Assembly: GCA_000504425.1 (NCBI GenBank)
Contig: KI632513.1
Location: 3,162,606 to 3,226,605 of the forward strand
DNA: 64,000 bases
Direction of reading: 5' to 3'
DNA from: Rhodopseudomonas palustris JSC-3b
GTDB taxonomy: Bacteria > Pseudomonadota > Alphaproteobacteria > Rhizobiales > Xanthobacteraceae
Positions 1 through 7,921 of the stretch are shown one piece after another (position 1 is the first letter of the stretch; the number at the start of each line of letters is the position of its first letter). The translations under genes and the position numbers were made by a program. The notes below the pieces were generated by a model. The model did no database searches and was not told the DNA's origin. It was given only the letters and a program-made list of their open reading frames with translations.

Positions 1-11
1 ACCTTTCCCAT
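1..11 (-). CDS. dnaK: Molecular chaperone DnaK, 5' end only (partial)
   Basis: Read on the minus strand, positions 11 to 1 are ATGGGAAAGGT, which encodes Met-Gly-Lys-Val. This is the usual start of DnaK (MGKVIGIDLGTT). A purine-rich GAGGA sits just upstream of the ATG. Only four codons lie in the window, so the call rests on this start, on the RpoH-like promoter behind it, and on grpE and hrcA on the same strand 3 kb upstream, a common alphaproteobacterial arrangement. DnaK is the cytoplasmic Hsp70 ATPase that works with GrpE and DnaJ. Confidence 0.7.
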
Positions 12-117
12 GGTCCTCATATCCTTCTTTTTGCGGCAGGTTGGCTGGGCCCTGGCGGCGCGCCAATCCAACCCCCCAGAAATAATCAAAGCGCGCGATA
101 GTGCGGCGGTGAGCCTC

Positions 118-145
118 ATATAGGAGGGGGGTCGAACGCCGCAAG
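118..145 (-). promoter_or_regulatory. Candidate RpoH (sigma-32) heat-shock promoter for dnaK
   Basis: On the minus strand CTTGCG (145-140) is followed after 16 bases by CTATAT (123-118). This resembles the alphaproteobacterial RpoH pattern of a CTTG -35 element and a C(T/C)TAT-type -10 element. It would give a leader of about 100 nt before the dnaK ATG. The same CTTG-16-..ATAT arrangement appears in front of grpE. Inferred from pattern and position only. Confidence 0.5.
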
Positions 146-640
146 GACCGTCCGCGCTCTCGGCGCACGAAAAAGCCTTAGATCGGAGCGATCTGCTGCA
201 TCGCAGCGCCGGCTTGCTCCGCAATCCGCGCCGCTTGGCGTGTTAACCGTCCGGCCGAAATCCAGCCGGCCGGCACCGGGCAGCGATGACGCAGGGCAGA
301 AGGTGCGGGCGTGCCGATGCGAGCTGCGGGACGCGCTCTGCGACTGCGAATTGCTTTCAGGCGACCACCGTCGCAGATCACCGCCATCGCAGATCATCGC
401 CCGCTGCGACCACAAGGAGGTTGAACCTCGGCTTGGAAGTGCAGACACTTCAAACGTGCAGACACTCGAAACAGGCCGATACCAACCAAGGCGACATGCG
501 GCGTGCCGATCATGGCCAGCCGATCATTGCCAAAACGCCGAGCATCGGCATGCCACCCACCCCGTCGTGAGCCCCGAACTTTCCATCGCGCAGCCGCCCG
601 CGACCATGGTGCGGCCTCAATGCAACCGCAGTAGACGAGC
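146..640. other. Gene-free stretch between dnaK and the secreted-protein gene; 17-bp tandem repeat
   Basis: No frame here has a convincing ribosome binding site or family resemblance, so I see no gene. The one distinctive feature is a 17-bp direct tandem repeat at 439-455 and 456-472 (GTGCAGACACT then TCAAAC or CGAAAC, 15 of 17 identical), about 170 bp upstream of the next gene. It could be an operator but nothing shows this. The promoter of the gene at 641 must lie in this stretch but I could not place it. Confidence 0.5.
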
Positions 641-1591
641 ATGAATTTGATCCGACATTTGCGCGCGGCCGTGCTGGTCGCGGCCAGTTTTTCCCCGCTG
701 ATCGCCGCGGCGCAGGCCGCCGATACCACTTATCCGCGGGGCATCCGCATCGGCCTCGCCCCGCTCGAGGGACTATCGCCGGCCAAGGGATTCGTCGGAT
801 TCGAAAGCGCCGACGGCGCGGTGAAAGTGCTACTCACCGAATTGCCCCCGGCGGCCTATGGCGAAGTCGAAGCGGCGTTCAAGGCGCAGCCCGAAGGGGT
901 CGGCGGCATCAAGCCGCAAAGCCTCGAAACCGGCGCCGGCAAAGCTTACTACACCATCGAAAGCGGCAAGGACGGCGACACGCCGGTGCGGCGCTATTCG
1001 ATGATCGTCTCAGGCGGCGCGTTCTCCGGCTATGTCGCGGTTCAGGTCGCCGAATCCAGCAGCGCCGCGGTGACCGACGACAAGGTGCGCCAGATGTTCG
1101 GCACCGTCACCACCCGCAAGGATGTGCCGGTCGATGAACAGCTCGCCTTGATGCCGTTCAAGGTCACCGAACTGGCCAATTTCAAGATGGTGCGCACGCT
1201 GGCGCCGGGCTCAGCCCTGCTGCTCGGCGATGCCGAGAGCGAAGCCAAGATCGAGACCGCACCGTTCATGGTGCTGGGGCTGATCGGCTCGGCGCCTGAA
1301 AAGAGCGATGATCGCGCGCGGTTTGCGCAGCAGGCCGCCGCCCAGGTGCCCGGTCTGCGCGATGCGCGCATCACGCTGTCCGAGCCGGTGCGGATCGACG
1401 GCGCGCCGGGCTTTGAAACCCGGATCGAAGCGATTTCCGGCGCCGACAAAACCCCGGTGACGGTGGTGCAATGGCTGCGGTTCGGCGGCGGCAATGTCGC
1501 GGTGCGCATCATCGCCAGCGCGCCGCGCGAGGGCTGGTCGAGCGCGTTTCCGCGGTTCCGCTCGGTGCGCGACGGCATCCGGATGCGCTAG
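641..1591 (+). CDS. Secreted/periplasmic protein of unknown function
   Basis: A 316-residue protein that I do not recognise. Residues 1-27 form a clear Sec signal peptide: basic start (MNLIRHLR), hydrophobic core, and cleavage after Ala-Gln-Ala. The mature part has no membrane segment, no Cys and no catalytic motif that I can name. Its alternating short hydrophobic stretches suggest a beta-rich soluble periplasmic domain. Two segments look loosely alike: residues 28-150 (RIGLAPLEGL...KGFVGFES) and 170-310 (KMVRTLAPGSALLLG...). It stands alone, divergent from dnaK and convergent with the transposase. The ATG is the first in frame with a purine-rich GACGAG before it. Function unknown. Confidence 0.75.
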   Translation: MNLIRHLRAAVLVAASFSPLIAAAQAADTTYPRGIRIGLAPLEGLSPAKGFVGFESADGAVKVLLTELPPAAYGEVEAAFKAQPEGVGGIKPQSLETGAGKAYYTIESGKDGDTPVRRYSMIVSGGAFSGYVAVQVAESSSAAVTDDKVRQMFGTVTTRKDVPVDEQLALMPFKVTELANFKMVRTLAPGSALLLGDAESEAKIETAPFMVLGLIGSAPEKSDDRARFAQQAAAQVPGLRDARITLSEPVRIDGAPGFETRIEAISGADKTPVTVVQWLRFGGGNVAVRIIASAPREGWSSAFPRFRSVRDGIRMR

Positions 1592-1605
1592 CGCTGTTCG
1601 GTTGT

Positions 1606-1640
1606 GATGGCATCAGAACCGAAGCTCTAACTTGATGTTC
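1606..1640 (+). repeat. Left part of intergenic repeat family B
   Basis: The words CATCAGAACCGAAGCTCT at about 1610-1628 recur at 59402-59420 (AATCAGAACCGAAGCTCT), where they open a roughly 95-bp repeat. Here only the left part is present before family A and IS sequence intervene. The matching right part appears at 3053-3094. Confidence 0.5.
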
Positions 1641-1661
1641 TGATACTATCGGGTCTTAGCA

Positions 1662-1746
1662 ATGACCGTCATACCCGCGCTTGTCGCGGGTATCCACGTC
1701 TTAAAAGCAAAGCAAGTTCAAAGGCGTGGATGGCCGGGACGAGCCC
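1662..1746 (-). repeat. Intergenic palindromic repeat family A, interrupted by the IS (left portion)
   Basis: This is the first 85 bp of a family A element in reverse orientation. It contains the stem CCCGCGCTTGTCGCGGG, then the ATCCACGTCTT arm and its partner AAGGCGTGGAT, and then the first half of the GGCCGGGACGAGCC palindrome. The rest of the palindrome continues at 3010-3031 on the far side of the insertion sequence, so the IS split a pre-existing repeat. Confidence 0.8.
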
Positions 1747-3009
1747 ACTGCTGTCCGGTTCGGCCTCAACATAGACTGAAGCTCAACTGTCGCTGATCTT
1801 CGATTGTCGGCGGCGGTTCGAGCAAGGCGTCGATCGAGCGTCTGTGCATGAGGTTGGTACGGACAAGGCGAGTGAAGGCGAGCAGGCTGTCGACAGCGCT
1901 CTGTGTCGCGTAAGCGAGGCGCAGCAGCAGGAAAGCGATCAGGGCCACGGCGATTTGGATGCGCACGGCGTTTTCGGATGTGCCGAGGAAGTGTTTGATC
2001 TTCAATGTCTGTTTGATCCAGCGGAAGAACAGCTCGACCTGCCAGCGGCGTTTGTAGAGGGCTGCGATCTCGGCGGCAGGCGCATCGATGTCGTTGCTGA
2101 TGATGCGCAGGATCTTGCCGCTGTCGATCCGCACGCGGATCTCGCGGACCGGCTCTTGAAACGGATTGCGGCGGCTTGCCGCGAGGCGAGCGGGCAGATG
2201 GCCGATGCGGTCGGAGAGGATTGCGGCGTCCTCAACCGGGTTGGTCTTCACGACGCTCAGCTTTGTGTTGGACTTGAGCCGCGTGACGATACGACACCCC
2301 TTGGCGTCGAGTTCGGCCCACCAAGCGTAATTGTAGTAGCCCAGATCGAACACGTAGGTTGCGCCGGCAGCGATCGGCAGCGTCTTGGCGACAGTGATGT
2401 CGTTCACTCGGGCCGGCGTCACGACGGCATCGACGGGGTGCTCGCCGTCGGCATCGTAGACGATGTGCAGCTTGGCGCCGCAAACGCCGTCGGAAAACCG
2501 CGCCCAATCAGCGCTGAGATGGCTCAGTCGCAGCCCGGTCGAATCCACCAGATGCACCGCTTCGCCGACCTTGCGCCGCAGCCCGCGTCCAGCCCGCTGG
2601 ACCAGGTCAGAAAACAAGCTGGCGAACACTGCATTCGGCCGCCTCGCATTGGCGTCCGCCAACGTCGAGCGCGACGCGGCACGGGCGCCGAGATGGTAAA
2701 GCCGGTTGGCATGGCTAGCGAGGCCGCCTTCGATCTCGCGTAGGCTCTGCGCTCCGGACAATTGGCCGTACAGCAGCGCGATGAACTGATCATGCGTGGA
2801 CAACCGACGCACCCGTGCATCGGCGCCGTGCTCGGTCACCAACCGGTCAAACACATGCCACGGCACGTGCTTTAACACCGAATGAAATACGCTATTGTGA
2901 TGCCGCATGGCGTGGTCTTCTCCCGTGTCCAGAAACGCTGCTAGACGTTCGGGACGCAGAAGAATCAACGCCATGCGCTTTGTCTACAAATACTCAACCG
3001 GACAGCCGT
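1747..3009 (-). mobile_element. IS4-family insertion sequence with 11-bp target duplication
   Basis: The 1263-bp element has near-perfect 14-bp terminal inverted repeats. The left end 1747-1760 is ACTGCTGTCCGGTT. The right end 2996-3009 read inward is ACGGCTGTCCGGTT (13 of 14 match). It is flanked on both sides by the direct repeat GGGACGAGCCC (1736-1746 and 3010-3020), an 11-bp target duplication, which fits the 10-13 bp typical of the IS4 group. It carries one intact transposase gene. The intact ends, duplication and frame suggest a recent insertion that may still be active. Confidence 0.9.
1766..2908 (-). CDS. IS4-family DDE transposase
   Basis: A 380-residue transposase that cuts and moves the surrounding IS. 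It begins MRHHNSVFHSVLKHVPW, the N-terminal domain (DUF4372 type) usual in these elements, followed by a DDE catalytic core. Visible catalytic residues are the Asp in VDSTGLRLS, the Asp in VFDLGYYNY, and the Glu in YKRRWQVELFFRWIK, which fits the IS4 signature Y-2-R-3-E-6-K exactly. The frame is open back to 2974, but the ATG at 2908 matches the family N-terminus. There is no frameshift or internal stop. It ends 19 bp inside the left inverted repeat boundary. Confidence 0.92.
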   Translation of the reverse strand: MRHHNSVFHSVLKHVPWHVFDRLVTEHGADARVRRLSTHDQFIALLYGQLSGAQSLREIEGGLASHANRLYHLGARAASRSTLADANARRPNAVFASLFSDLVQRAGRGLRRKVGEAVHLVDSTGLRLSHLSADWARFSDGVCGAKLHIVYDADGEHPVDAVVTPARVNDITVAKTLPIAAGATYVFDLGYYNYAWWAELDAKGCRIVTRLKSNTKLSVVKTNPVEDAAILSDRIGHLPARLAASRRNPFQEPVREIRVRIDSGKILRIISNDIDAPAAEIAALYKRRWQVELFFRWIKQTLKIKHFLGTSENAVRIQIAVALIAFLLLRLAYATQSAVDSLLAFTRLVRTNLMHRRSIDALLEPPPTIEDQRQLSFSLC

Positions 3010-3031
3010 GGGACGAGCCCGGCCATGACGG
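3010..3031 (-). repeat. Family A repeat, right portion after the IS
   Basis: GGGACGAGCCC followed by GGCCATGACGG completes the palindrome begun at 1731-1746. Joining the two sides and removing one 11-bp duplication restores a normal family A end. Confidence 0.75.
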
Positions 3032-3052
3032 GTGGAGTGGTTGGTATCAATC

Positions 3053-3094
3053 GGCATGACGCGGACACGAACCAGCATCCACTGTGCTCGACAA
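3053..3094 (+). repeat. Degenerate right part of repeat family B
   Basis: GACGCGGACACGAACCAGC then ATCCACTGTGCTCGACAACGC parallels the family B copy at 59449-59480 (GACGCGAACCGGG, ATCCACCTCGCTCGACAACGC). With the left part at 1606-1640 it suggests one B element now interrupted by an A element and the IS. Confidence 0.45.
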
Positions 3095-3109
3095 CGCGAT
3101 CGATAAAGT

Positions 3110-3141
3110 TACGGCGGTTCTGAAGGATCAGAACCGCCGCT
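3110..3141 (-). terminator. Stem-loop terminator downstream of grpE
   Basis: A perfect 12-bp inverted repeat, CGGCGGTTCTGA (3112-3123) and TCAGAACCGCCG (3128-3139), encloses an AGGA loop 25 bp after the grpE stop. On the minus strand the stem is followed by AACTTTAT, a short imperfect U-run, so termination may be partial. Confidence 0.6.
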
Positions 3142-3165
3142 GAATCTGCCTGATTGAGAACGGAC

Positions 3166-3777
3166 TTACGCCGCGCCGTTGCCGGAAGCGGGCGCCGCCT
3201 TGGCGCCGCCCTTGGACACGCCGACCAAGGCCGGACGCAGCACGCGCTCGCCGATCATGAAGCCGGCTTGCACCACTTGCAGCACGGTGCCGGCGGGCAC
3301 GGTCTCGTCCGGAATTTCGTACATCGCCTGCTGGAAGTTCGGATCGAACTTCTGGCCGGTCGGGTCGAATTTCTTGACGCCGTTCTTTTCCAGCGCGCTG
3401 AGCAGCGAACGTTCGGTAAGCTGCACGCCTTCGATCAGCGCCTTCAGGCCGGCATCGGCGTTGTCACGGGCCTCGGCCGGCACCGCGTCGAGCGCGCGCT
3501 GCAGATTGTCGGCGATCTCCAGCACGTCGCGGGCGAACGACGTCACGCCGTAAGTGCGGGCATCGGCCACTTCGCGCGTGGTGCGCTTCCGCAGGTTTTC
3601 CATTTCGGCCAGCGTGCGCAGCATCTTGTCGCGCGTTTCCGCCAGCTCCTTGGCGATCGCCTCAGCCGCGTTCGGCTCCGGATCGTCCGGCATGACGTAG
3701 GGCTTTGAGACCACCGGCTCGGCGGCGGCGGCCGGCTGCTCCGGAGTGTCCTTCGGTCCATTGGAATCGGTCATCAT
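3166..3777 (-). CDS. grpE: Nucleotide exchange factor GrpE
   Basis: GrpE (203 aa) releases ADP from DnaK and so drives the chaperone cycle in the cytoplasm. The protein has the family layout: an acidic, disordered N-terminus, a long helix (about residues 35-100, [24 protein letters not shown]) used for dimerisation, and a C-terminal beta domain ending in [15 protein letters not shown], the characteristic GrpE signature. It lies 98 bp downstream of hrcA on the same strand behind its own candidate heat-shock promoter. Two adjacent ATG codons (3777, 3774) could start it; AAAGG precedes both. In relatives dnaK usually follows directly; here 3.1 kb with an IS and a reversed gene intervene. Confidence 0.96.
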   Translation of the reverse strand: MMTDSNGPKDTPEQPAAAAEPVVSKPYVMPDDPEPNAAEAIAKELAETRDKMLRTLAEMENLRKRTTREVADARTYGVTSFARDVLEIADNLQRALDAVPAEARDNADAGLKALIEGVQLTERSLLSALEKNGVKKFDPTGQKFDPNFQQAMYEIPDETVPAGTVLQVVQAGFMIGERVLRPALVGVSKGGAKAAPASGNGAA

Positions 3778-3826
3778 GCTGCCTTTGCGAAAAATCGTCA
3801 GGAATGGGAGGGAGATGTTGGCGGGG

Positions 3827-3854
3827 ATATCGTGTTTGCACCGCGGAAATCAAG
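3827..3854 (-). promoter_or_regulatory. Candidate RpoH-type promoter for grpE
   Basis: On the minus strand CTTGAT (3854-3849) and CGATAT (3832-3827) are separated by exactly 16 bases, the same spacing as the candidate in front of dnaK. The -10 element has one departure from the C(T/C)TAT pattern. Position between hrcA and grpE supports a role. Confidence 0.35.
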
Positions 3855-3875
3855 CTTGCGCGGTGCGCACCGCCA

Positions 3876-4964
3876 TCAGCCGCCCAGCATCTGGCTCATG
3901 ACGCGCGCGGTATAGTCCACCATCGGGATCACGCGCGCATAGTTCAGCCGGGTCGGCCCGATCACGCCCAGCACGCCGACAATGTGGCCGGCGGCATCGC
4001 TATACGGCGCGACGATGGTCGATGATCCTGACAATGAGAATAGTTTGTTCTCCGAGCCGATGAAGATGCGCACGCCTTCGGCGGTTTCGGCGCGGCCGAG
4101 CAGATCGATCACACCGCGCTTGGTTTCCAGATCCTCGAACAGCAGCCGCACCCGCTCGAGATCATCGAGCGCGTGCAGGTCTTCCAGCAGATTGCCATGG
4201 CCGCGCACGATCAGCTGACGCTGATCATTGTGACCGCCGGACCAGCTCGCGACCCCGGCCTCGATCACCTTCTGCGTGAGCTGATCGAGTTCGACCCGGT
4301 CGCGCGCCAGCGCGGTTTCGAGTTCGACGCGCGCTTCGGCCAGCGTGCGCCCGCGAATCCGCGCATTGAGGAAATTCGAGGCCTCGACCAGCGCCGACGA
4401 CGGCACCCCGGCCGGCACCGCCAGAATGCGGTTCTCGACCTGGCCATCCTCCGACACCAGGATCACCAGCGCGCGGTCGGGATCGAGCCGCACGAATTCG
4501 ATATGCTTCATGCGGGCATTGGATTTGGTGGTCAGCACCACCGCCGCCGCCCGCGTCAACCCGGACAGCCGGCTCAGCGCCTCGCCAAGCGCGGCCTCCA
4601 CCGATTGCGCCTTGCCGACCGAGGCCAGCTGCGCCTCGATCGACTGCCGCTCCGGCTCGGTCAGGTCGCCGACCTGCATCAGGGCATCGACGAAGAACCG
4701 CAGCCCGAGTTCCGTCGGCAGCCGGCCCGCCGAGGTGTGCGGGGCATAGATCAGGCCGAGCTGCTCGAGGTCCTGCATCACATTGCGCACCGAGGCCGGC
4801 GACAGCGGCACGCTGATCAAGCGGGCAATGTTGCGCGAGCCGACCGGCTCGCCGGTAGCTAGATAACTCTCGACAATCTGCCGGAAAATCTCCCGCGAGC
4901 GTTCGTTGAGCTGCGCGAGGCCGGCATGTGGCGCGATCAGGCCAATCGGATCAATGTGAGCCAA
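3876..4964 (-). CDS. hrcA: Heat-inducible transcription repressor HrcA (TTG start)
   Basis: HrcA (362 aa) represses groESL-type operons by binding CIRCE operators and needs GroEL for activity. The N-terminus holds the winged-helix DNA-binding domain (about residues 15-80, with [18 protein letters not shown] and HTSAGRLPT), followed by the GAF-like and inserted dimerisation domains. The start is taken as TTG at 4964 because AAGGAGG lies 7 bases upstream and the resulting [12 protein letters not shown] fits the family N-terminus; the frame stays open to 5030 without other support. I found no CIRCE element (TTAGCACTC-N9-GAGTGCTAA) in front of hrcA, grpE or dnaK, so its targets lie outside the window. 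Confidence 0.93.
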   Translation of the reverse strand: MAHIDPIGLIAPHAGLAQLNERSREIFRQIVESYLATGEPVGSRNIARLISVPLSPASVRNVMQDLEQLGLIYAPHTSAGRLPTELGLRFFVDALMQVGDLTEPERQSIEAQLASVGKAQSVEAALGEALSRLSGLTRAAAVVLTTKSNARMKHIEFVRLDPDRALVILVSEDGQVENRILAVPAGVPSSALVEASNFLNARIRGRTLAEARVELETALARDRVELDQLTQKVIEAGVASWSGGHNDQRQLIVRGHGNLLEDLHALDDLERVRLLFEDLETKRGVIDLLGRAETAEGVRIFIGSENKLFSLSGSSTIVAPYSDAAGHIVGVLGVIGPTRLNYARVIPMVDYTARVMSQMLGG

Positions 4965-5107
4965 TGGGTCCCTCCTTGGACTTCTAATTTGTCCATCCTG
5001 CCGGCCGGAGACAAGTCTCGGCTGGCCCAATGCCCTTGCCGCCGCGGCCGCCGCCCCCTAAAAGCACCGCCATCGACCTTTTCCCGACAATGACCGGAGG
5101 ACATCCC

Positions 5108-5821
5108 ATGCGGCCGAGCCGACGTGCGCCGGACGAATTGCGCGCCGTGACGCTGGAGCGCGGTGTGGTGAAATATGCCGAAGGCTCCTGCCTGGTGCGG
5201 TTTGGCGACACCCATGTGCTGGTCACTGCCTCGCTGGAAGAACGGCTGCCGCCGTGGCTGAAGGGCCAGGGCCGCGGCTGGGTCACCGCCGAATATGGCA
5301 TGCTGCCGCGCGCCACCTTGGAGCGCACCCGGCGCGAAGCCTCGACCGGCAAGCAGAACGGCCGCACCGTGGAGATTCAGCGGCTGATCGGCCGCTCGCT
5401 GCGCGCAACCGTCGATCTCGAAGCGCTCGGTGAGCGCCAGATCACCGTGGACTGCGACGTGTTGCAGGCCGATGGCGGCACCCGTACCGCCTCGATCACC
5501 GGCGCCTGGGTGGCGCTTGCCGACTGCCTGAACTGGATGGCGGCGCGCAACATGATCAAGGGCAAGGTGCTGCGCGACAACGTGGCGGCGATTTCCTGCG
5601 GCATCTACAACGGCACCCCGGTGCTCGACCTTGATTATGCTGAGGATTCCGAAGCCGAGACCGACGCCAATTTCGTGATGACCGGCGATGGCCGCATCAT
5701 CGAAGTGCAGGGCACCGCCGAGAAGACCCCGTTCACCCAGGACGAGTTCCTGGCGCTGATGGCGCTGGCCCGCAAGGGCGTCGGCCGGCTGGTCGAACTG
5801 CAGAAGATTGCAGTGGCGTGA
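5108..5821 (+). CDS. rph: Ribonuclease PH
   Basis: RNase PH (237 aa) is a phosphate-dependent 3'-5' exoribonuclease that trims tRNA precursors. The start [14 protein letters not shown] is typical and has GGAGG 8 bases upstream. Family signatures include [10 protein letters not shown], the RNA-binding GRSLRA(T)[25 protein letters not shown], and the C-terminal [12 protein letters not shown]-like region. It is divergent from hrcA (143 bp apart) and opens the rph-rdgB-hemW run, an arrangement common in Hyphomicrobiales. Confidence 0.96.
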   Translation: MRPSRRAPDELRAVTLERGVVKYAEGSCLVRFGDTHVLVTASLEERLPPWLKGQGRGWVTAEYGMLPRATLERTRREASTGKQNGRTVEIQRLIGRSLRATVDLEALGERQITVDCDVLQADGGTRTASITGAWVALADCLNWMAARNMIKGKVLRDNVAAISCGIYNGTPVLDLDYAEDSEAETDANFVMTGDGRIIEVQGTAEKTPFTQDEFLALMALARKGVGRLVELQKIAVA

Positions 5822-5855
5822 TTTTGTCGCGCGCGCAGCTGGCGTAGGCTTGGTC

Positions 5856-6482
5856 ATGCACCGTCGAATCACTGGCAAGCTCGTGATTGCCACCCACAAT
5901 CCGGGCAAGCTCGCCGAACTGCGCGAGCTTCTGGCGCCCTATGGCGTCGAGGCGGTCTCGGCTGGCGATCTTGGCCTCGGCGAGCCCGAGGAAACCGGCG
6001 ACACCTTTAAGGCCAATGCCCGCATCAAGGCGCAGGCCGCCGCGGCGGCGGCGCAACTGCCTGCGTTTGCTGATGATTCGGGATTGGCCGTCGATGCGCT
6101 CGACGGCGCGCCCGGCATCTATTCGGCGCGCTGGGCCGGCGAGGGCAAAGACTTTCTGGCCGCGATGACCCAGATCGAGCGGCTGCTGCAGGAACGCGGC
6201 GCCAAAACCCCGGAGCTGCGCACCGCGCATTTCGTGTCCGCGCTGTGTGTTGCCTGGCCCGACGGCCATCTTGAAGAGGTCGAAGGCCGCGCCGACGGCA
6301 CGCTGGTCTGGCCGCCGCGCGGCACCGCCGGCTTCGGCTACGACCCGGTGTTTCTGCCCGATGGTCATGGCCGCACCTTTGGTGAGATGACCAGTGTCGA
6401 AAAGCACGGGCTGCCGCCGCTCGGCCTCGGGCTGTCGCACCGCGCCCGCGCTTTCATGAAGCTGGCGGAGATCTGCCTGTGA
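5856..6482 (+). CDS. rdgB: dITP/XTP pyrophosphatase (RdgB/HAM1)
   Basis: RdgB (208 aa) hydrolyses the non-canonical purine triphosphates dITP, XTP and ITP to monophosphates, keeping them out of DNA and RNA. Visible family motifs are THNPGK near the start (phosphate binding), [12 protein letters not shown] (metal and catalytic Asp), [10 protein letters not shown], and the GFGYDPVF and SHRARA motifs near the C-terminus. The start at 5856 is favoured by homology; the frame is open further upstream into the rph tail. It follows rph by 34 bp and precedes hemW by 49 bp, so the three are probably cotranscribed. Confidence 0.95.
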   Translation: MHRRITGKLVIATHNPGKLAELRELLAPYGVEAVSAGDLGLGEPEETGDTFKANARIKAQAAAAAAQLPAFADDSGLAVDALDGAPGIYSARWAGEGKDFLAAMTQIERLLQERGAKTPELRTAHFVSALCVAWPDGHLEEVEGRADGTLVWPPRGTAGFGYDPVFLPDGHGRTFGEMTSVEKHGLPPLGLGLSHRARAFMKLAEICL

Positions 6483-6507
6483 TCAGCCACCGCGCGATTG
6501 AGATGGC

Positions 6508-6538
6508 ATGCTGGCCGGGGCCCGCCCGGCCATGACGG
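6508..6538 (+). repeat. Core of a family A palindrome overlapping the hemW start
   Basis: CTGGCCGGGG-CCC-GCCCGGCCATGACGG is a variant of the family A end (ATGGCCGGG...CCCGGCCATGACGG). The ATG used for hemW at 6532 lies inside its right arm, so the repeat supplies both the leader hairpin and the start codon. Confidence 0.6.
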
Positions 6539-7689
6539 CGCTGTCTCAGTCCGCCTTCGGCGTCTATGTGCACTGGCCGTTCTGCCTGTCGAAATGTCCC
6601 TATTGCGACTTCAACAGCCACGTCCGCCACACCGAGATCGATGAAGAGCGGTTTTTGCGCGGTTTTGTGCGCGAAATCGAGACCACGGCGGCGCGCGCGC
6701 CCGGCCGGCTGGTCACTTCGATCTTCCTTGGCGGCGGCACGCCGTCGCTGATGCAGCCGGCCACGGTCGGCGGCATTTTGGACGCGATCAGCCGCTGCTG
6801 GCCGGTCGCGGCCGACTGCGAAGTGTCGATGGAGGCCAATCCGACCAGCGTCGAAGCCACGCGCTTCCTCGGCTATCGCGCCGCGGGCGTGAACCGGCTG
6901 TCGATCGGCGTGCAGGCGCTCGATGACGCCTCGCTGCAAGCGCTGGGGCGGATGCATAGCGCACAGGAGGCGCGCGACGCGATCGCGATCGCCCGCGCCA
7001 TCTTCCAGCGTTACTCGTTCGATCTGATCTATGCCCGGCCGGACCAGACCCCGGCGCAATGGGGCGATGAATTGCGGCTGGCGATCGCCGAGGCCGCCGA
7101 ACATCTGTCGCTCTATCAATTGACGATCGAGCAGGGCACGCCGTTTTACGGTCTCTATAGCGCCGGCAAGCTGACGCCGCCCGACGAGGCGCTCGGCCGG
7201 GAATTGTATGATCTTACCCAGGAGATCTGCAGCCAGCACGGCCTGCCGGCCTATGAGATTTCCAATCATGCCCGGCCCGGCGCGGAATGCCGGCACAACC
7301 TGGTCTATTGGCGCGGCCAGGAATATGCCGGCATCGGCCCCGGCGCCCATGGCCGGATCGATATTGACGGCATCCGCCACGCCACCGCCACCGAACGGCG
7401 GCCGGAAGCCTGGCTGATGCGGGTCGAAACCAGCGGCGATGGCGTCACCACCGATGACGCGCTGACCCGCAGCGAACTCGCCGACGAATATCTGCTGATG
7501 GGACTGCGGCTCGCCGAGGGCATCGATCCGTTGCGCTATCAGGCGCTGGCGGGACGGCCGCTCGATCCGGCGCGGATCGCGGTGCTGCGCGACGAGGGCG
7601 CGATCGTGATCGACGCCGATGGCCGGCTGCGCGTCACCCAGTCCGGCTTTCCGTTGCTCGACGCCGTGGTCGCCGATCTCGCCGCGTGA
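6532..7689 (+). CDS. hemW: Radical SAM heme chaperone HemW
   Basis: HemW (385 aa) is a radical-SAM-fold protein that binds heme and delivers it to target enzymes; it was formerly annotated as coproporphyrinogen III oxidase-like. Near the N-terminus HWPFCLSKCPYCDFN gives the CX3CX2C cluster motif, with the Phe that follows the last Cys in HemW rather than HemN. GGGTPSL, ANPTS and GVNRLSIGVQ are the expected SAM-barrel motifs, and the C-terminal HemN_C domain is present. The start at 6532 (MTALSQSAFGVYVHWPFC) is preferred over the in-frame ATG at 6508, which would translate a repeat element. Confidence 0.93.
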   Translation: MTALSQSAFGVYVHWPFCLSKCPYCDFNSHVRHTEIDEERFLRGFVREIETTAARAPGRLVTSIFLGGGTPSLMQPATVGGILDAISRCWPVAADCEVSMEANPTSVEATRFLGYRAAGVNRLSIGVQALDDASLQALGRMHSAQEARDAIAIARAIFQRYSFDLIYARPDQTPAQWGDELRLAIAEAAEHLSLYQLTIEQGTPFYGLYSAGKLTPPDEALGRELYDLTQEICSQHGLPAYEISNHARPGAECRHNLVYWRGQEYAGIGPGAHGRIDIDGIRHATATERRPEAWLMRVETSGDGVTTDDALTRSELADEYLLMGLRLAEGIDPLRYQALAGRPLDPARIAVLRDEGAIVIDADGRLRVTQSGFPLLDAVVADLAA

Positions 7690-7735
7690 GGCGGCCGTTC
7701 CGGGACGCTTTCTAGAAGTTCTTGTCAAAGATCGA

Positions 7736-7778
7736 GATTCCGGGTTCGCGAGCTATCGCTCGCGCCCCGGAATGACGG
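7736..7778 (+). repeat. Short palindromic intergenic repeat (family D)
   Basis: ATTCCGGG ... GCGAGC-TAT-GCTCGC ... CCCCGGAATGAC forms a near-perfect hairpin in the convergent hemW/lipoprotein gap, directly ahead of a family A element. Only one copy is visible in this window. Confidence 0.5.
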
Positions 7779-7810
7779 CATGTGGTGTTTGAAAGAACAC
7801 TTCCACGCGT

Positions 7811-7897
7811 CATGGCCGGGCTCGTCCCGGCCATCCACGCCTTTGATTCTGCAGCGCTTTCAAGTCGTGGATGGCCGCGCCAAGCGCGGGCATGACG
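7811..7897 (+). repeat. Palindromic repeat family A, full copy
   Basis: A full element: the ATGGCCGGGCTCGTCCCGGCCAT palindrome (split here as ATGGCCGGG-CTCGT-CCCGGCCAT), the ATCCACG arm, a spacer, GTGGAT, and the CGCGCCAAGCGCG stem ending CATGACGG. It sits between two convergent genes where it may act as a transcription barrier. Confidence 0.8.
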
Positions 7898-7921
7898 GTT
7901 CCATAGTGGTGGCTGCTGGTC

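Noticed and set aside
1844-2743. A 299-codon open frame antisense to the transposase
   Set aside because: Composition of a shadow frame; some IS elements do have second genes but this one has no motif or start signal.
4965-5107. CIRCE operator upstream of hrcA
   Set aside because: No TTAGCACTC-N9-GAGTGCTAA or close variant was found here or in front of grpE or dnaK.
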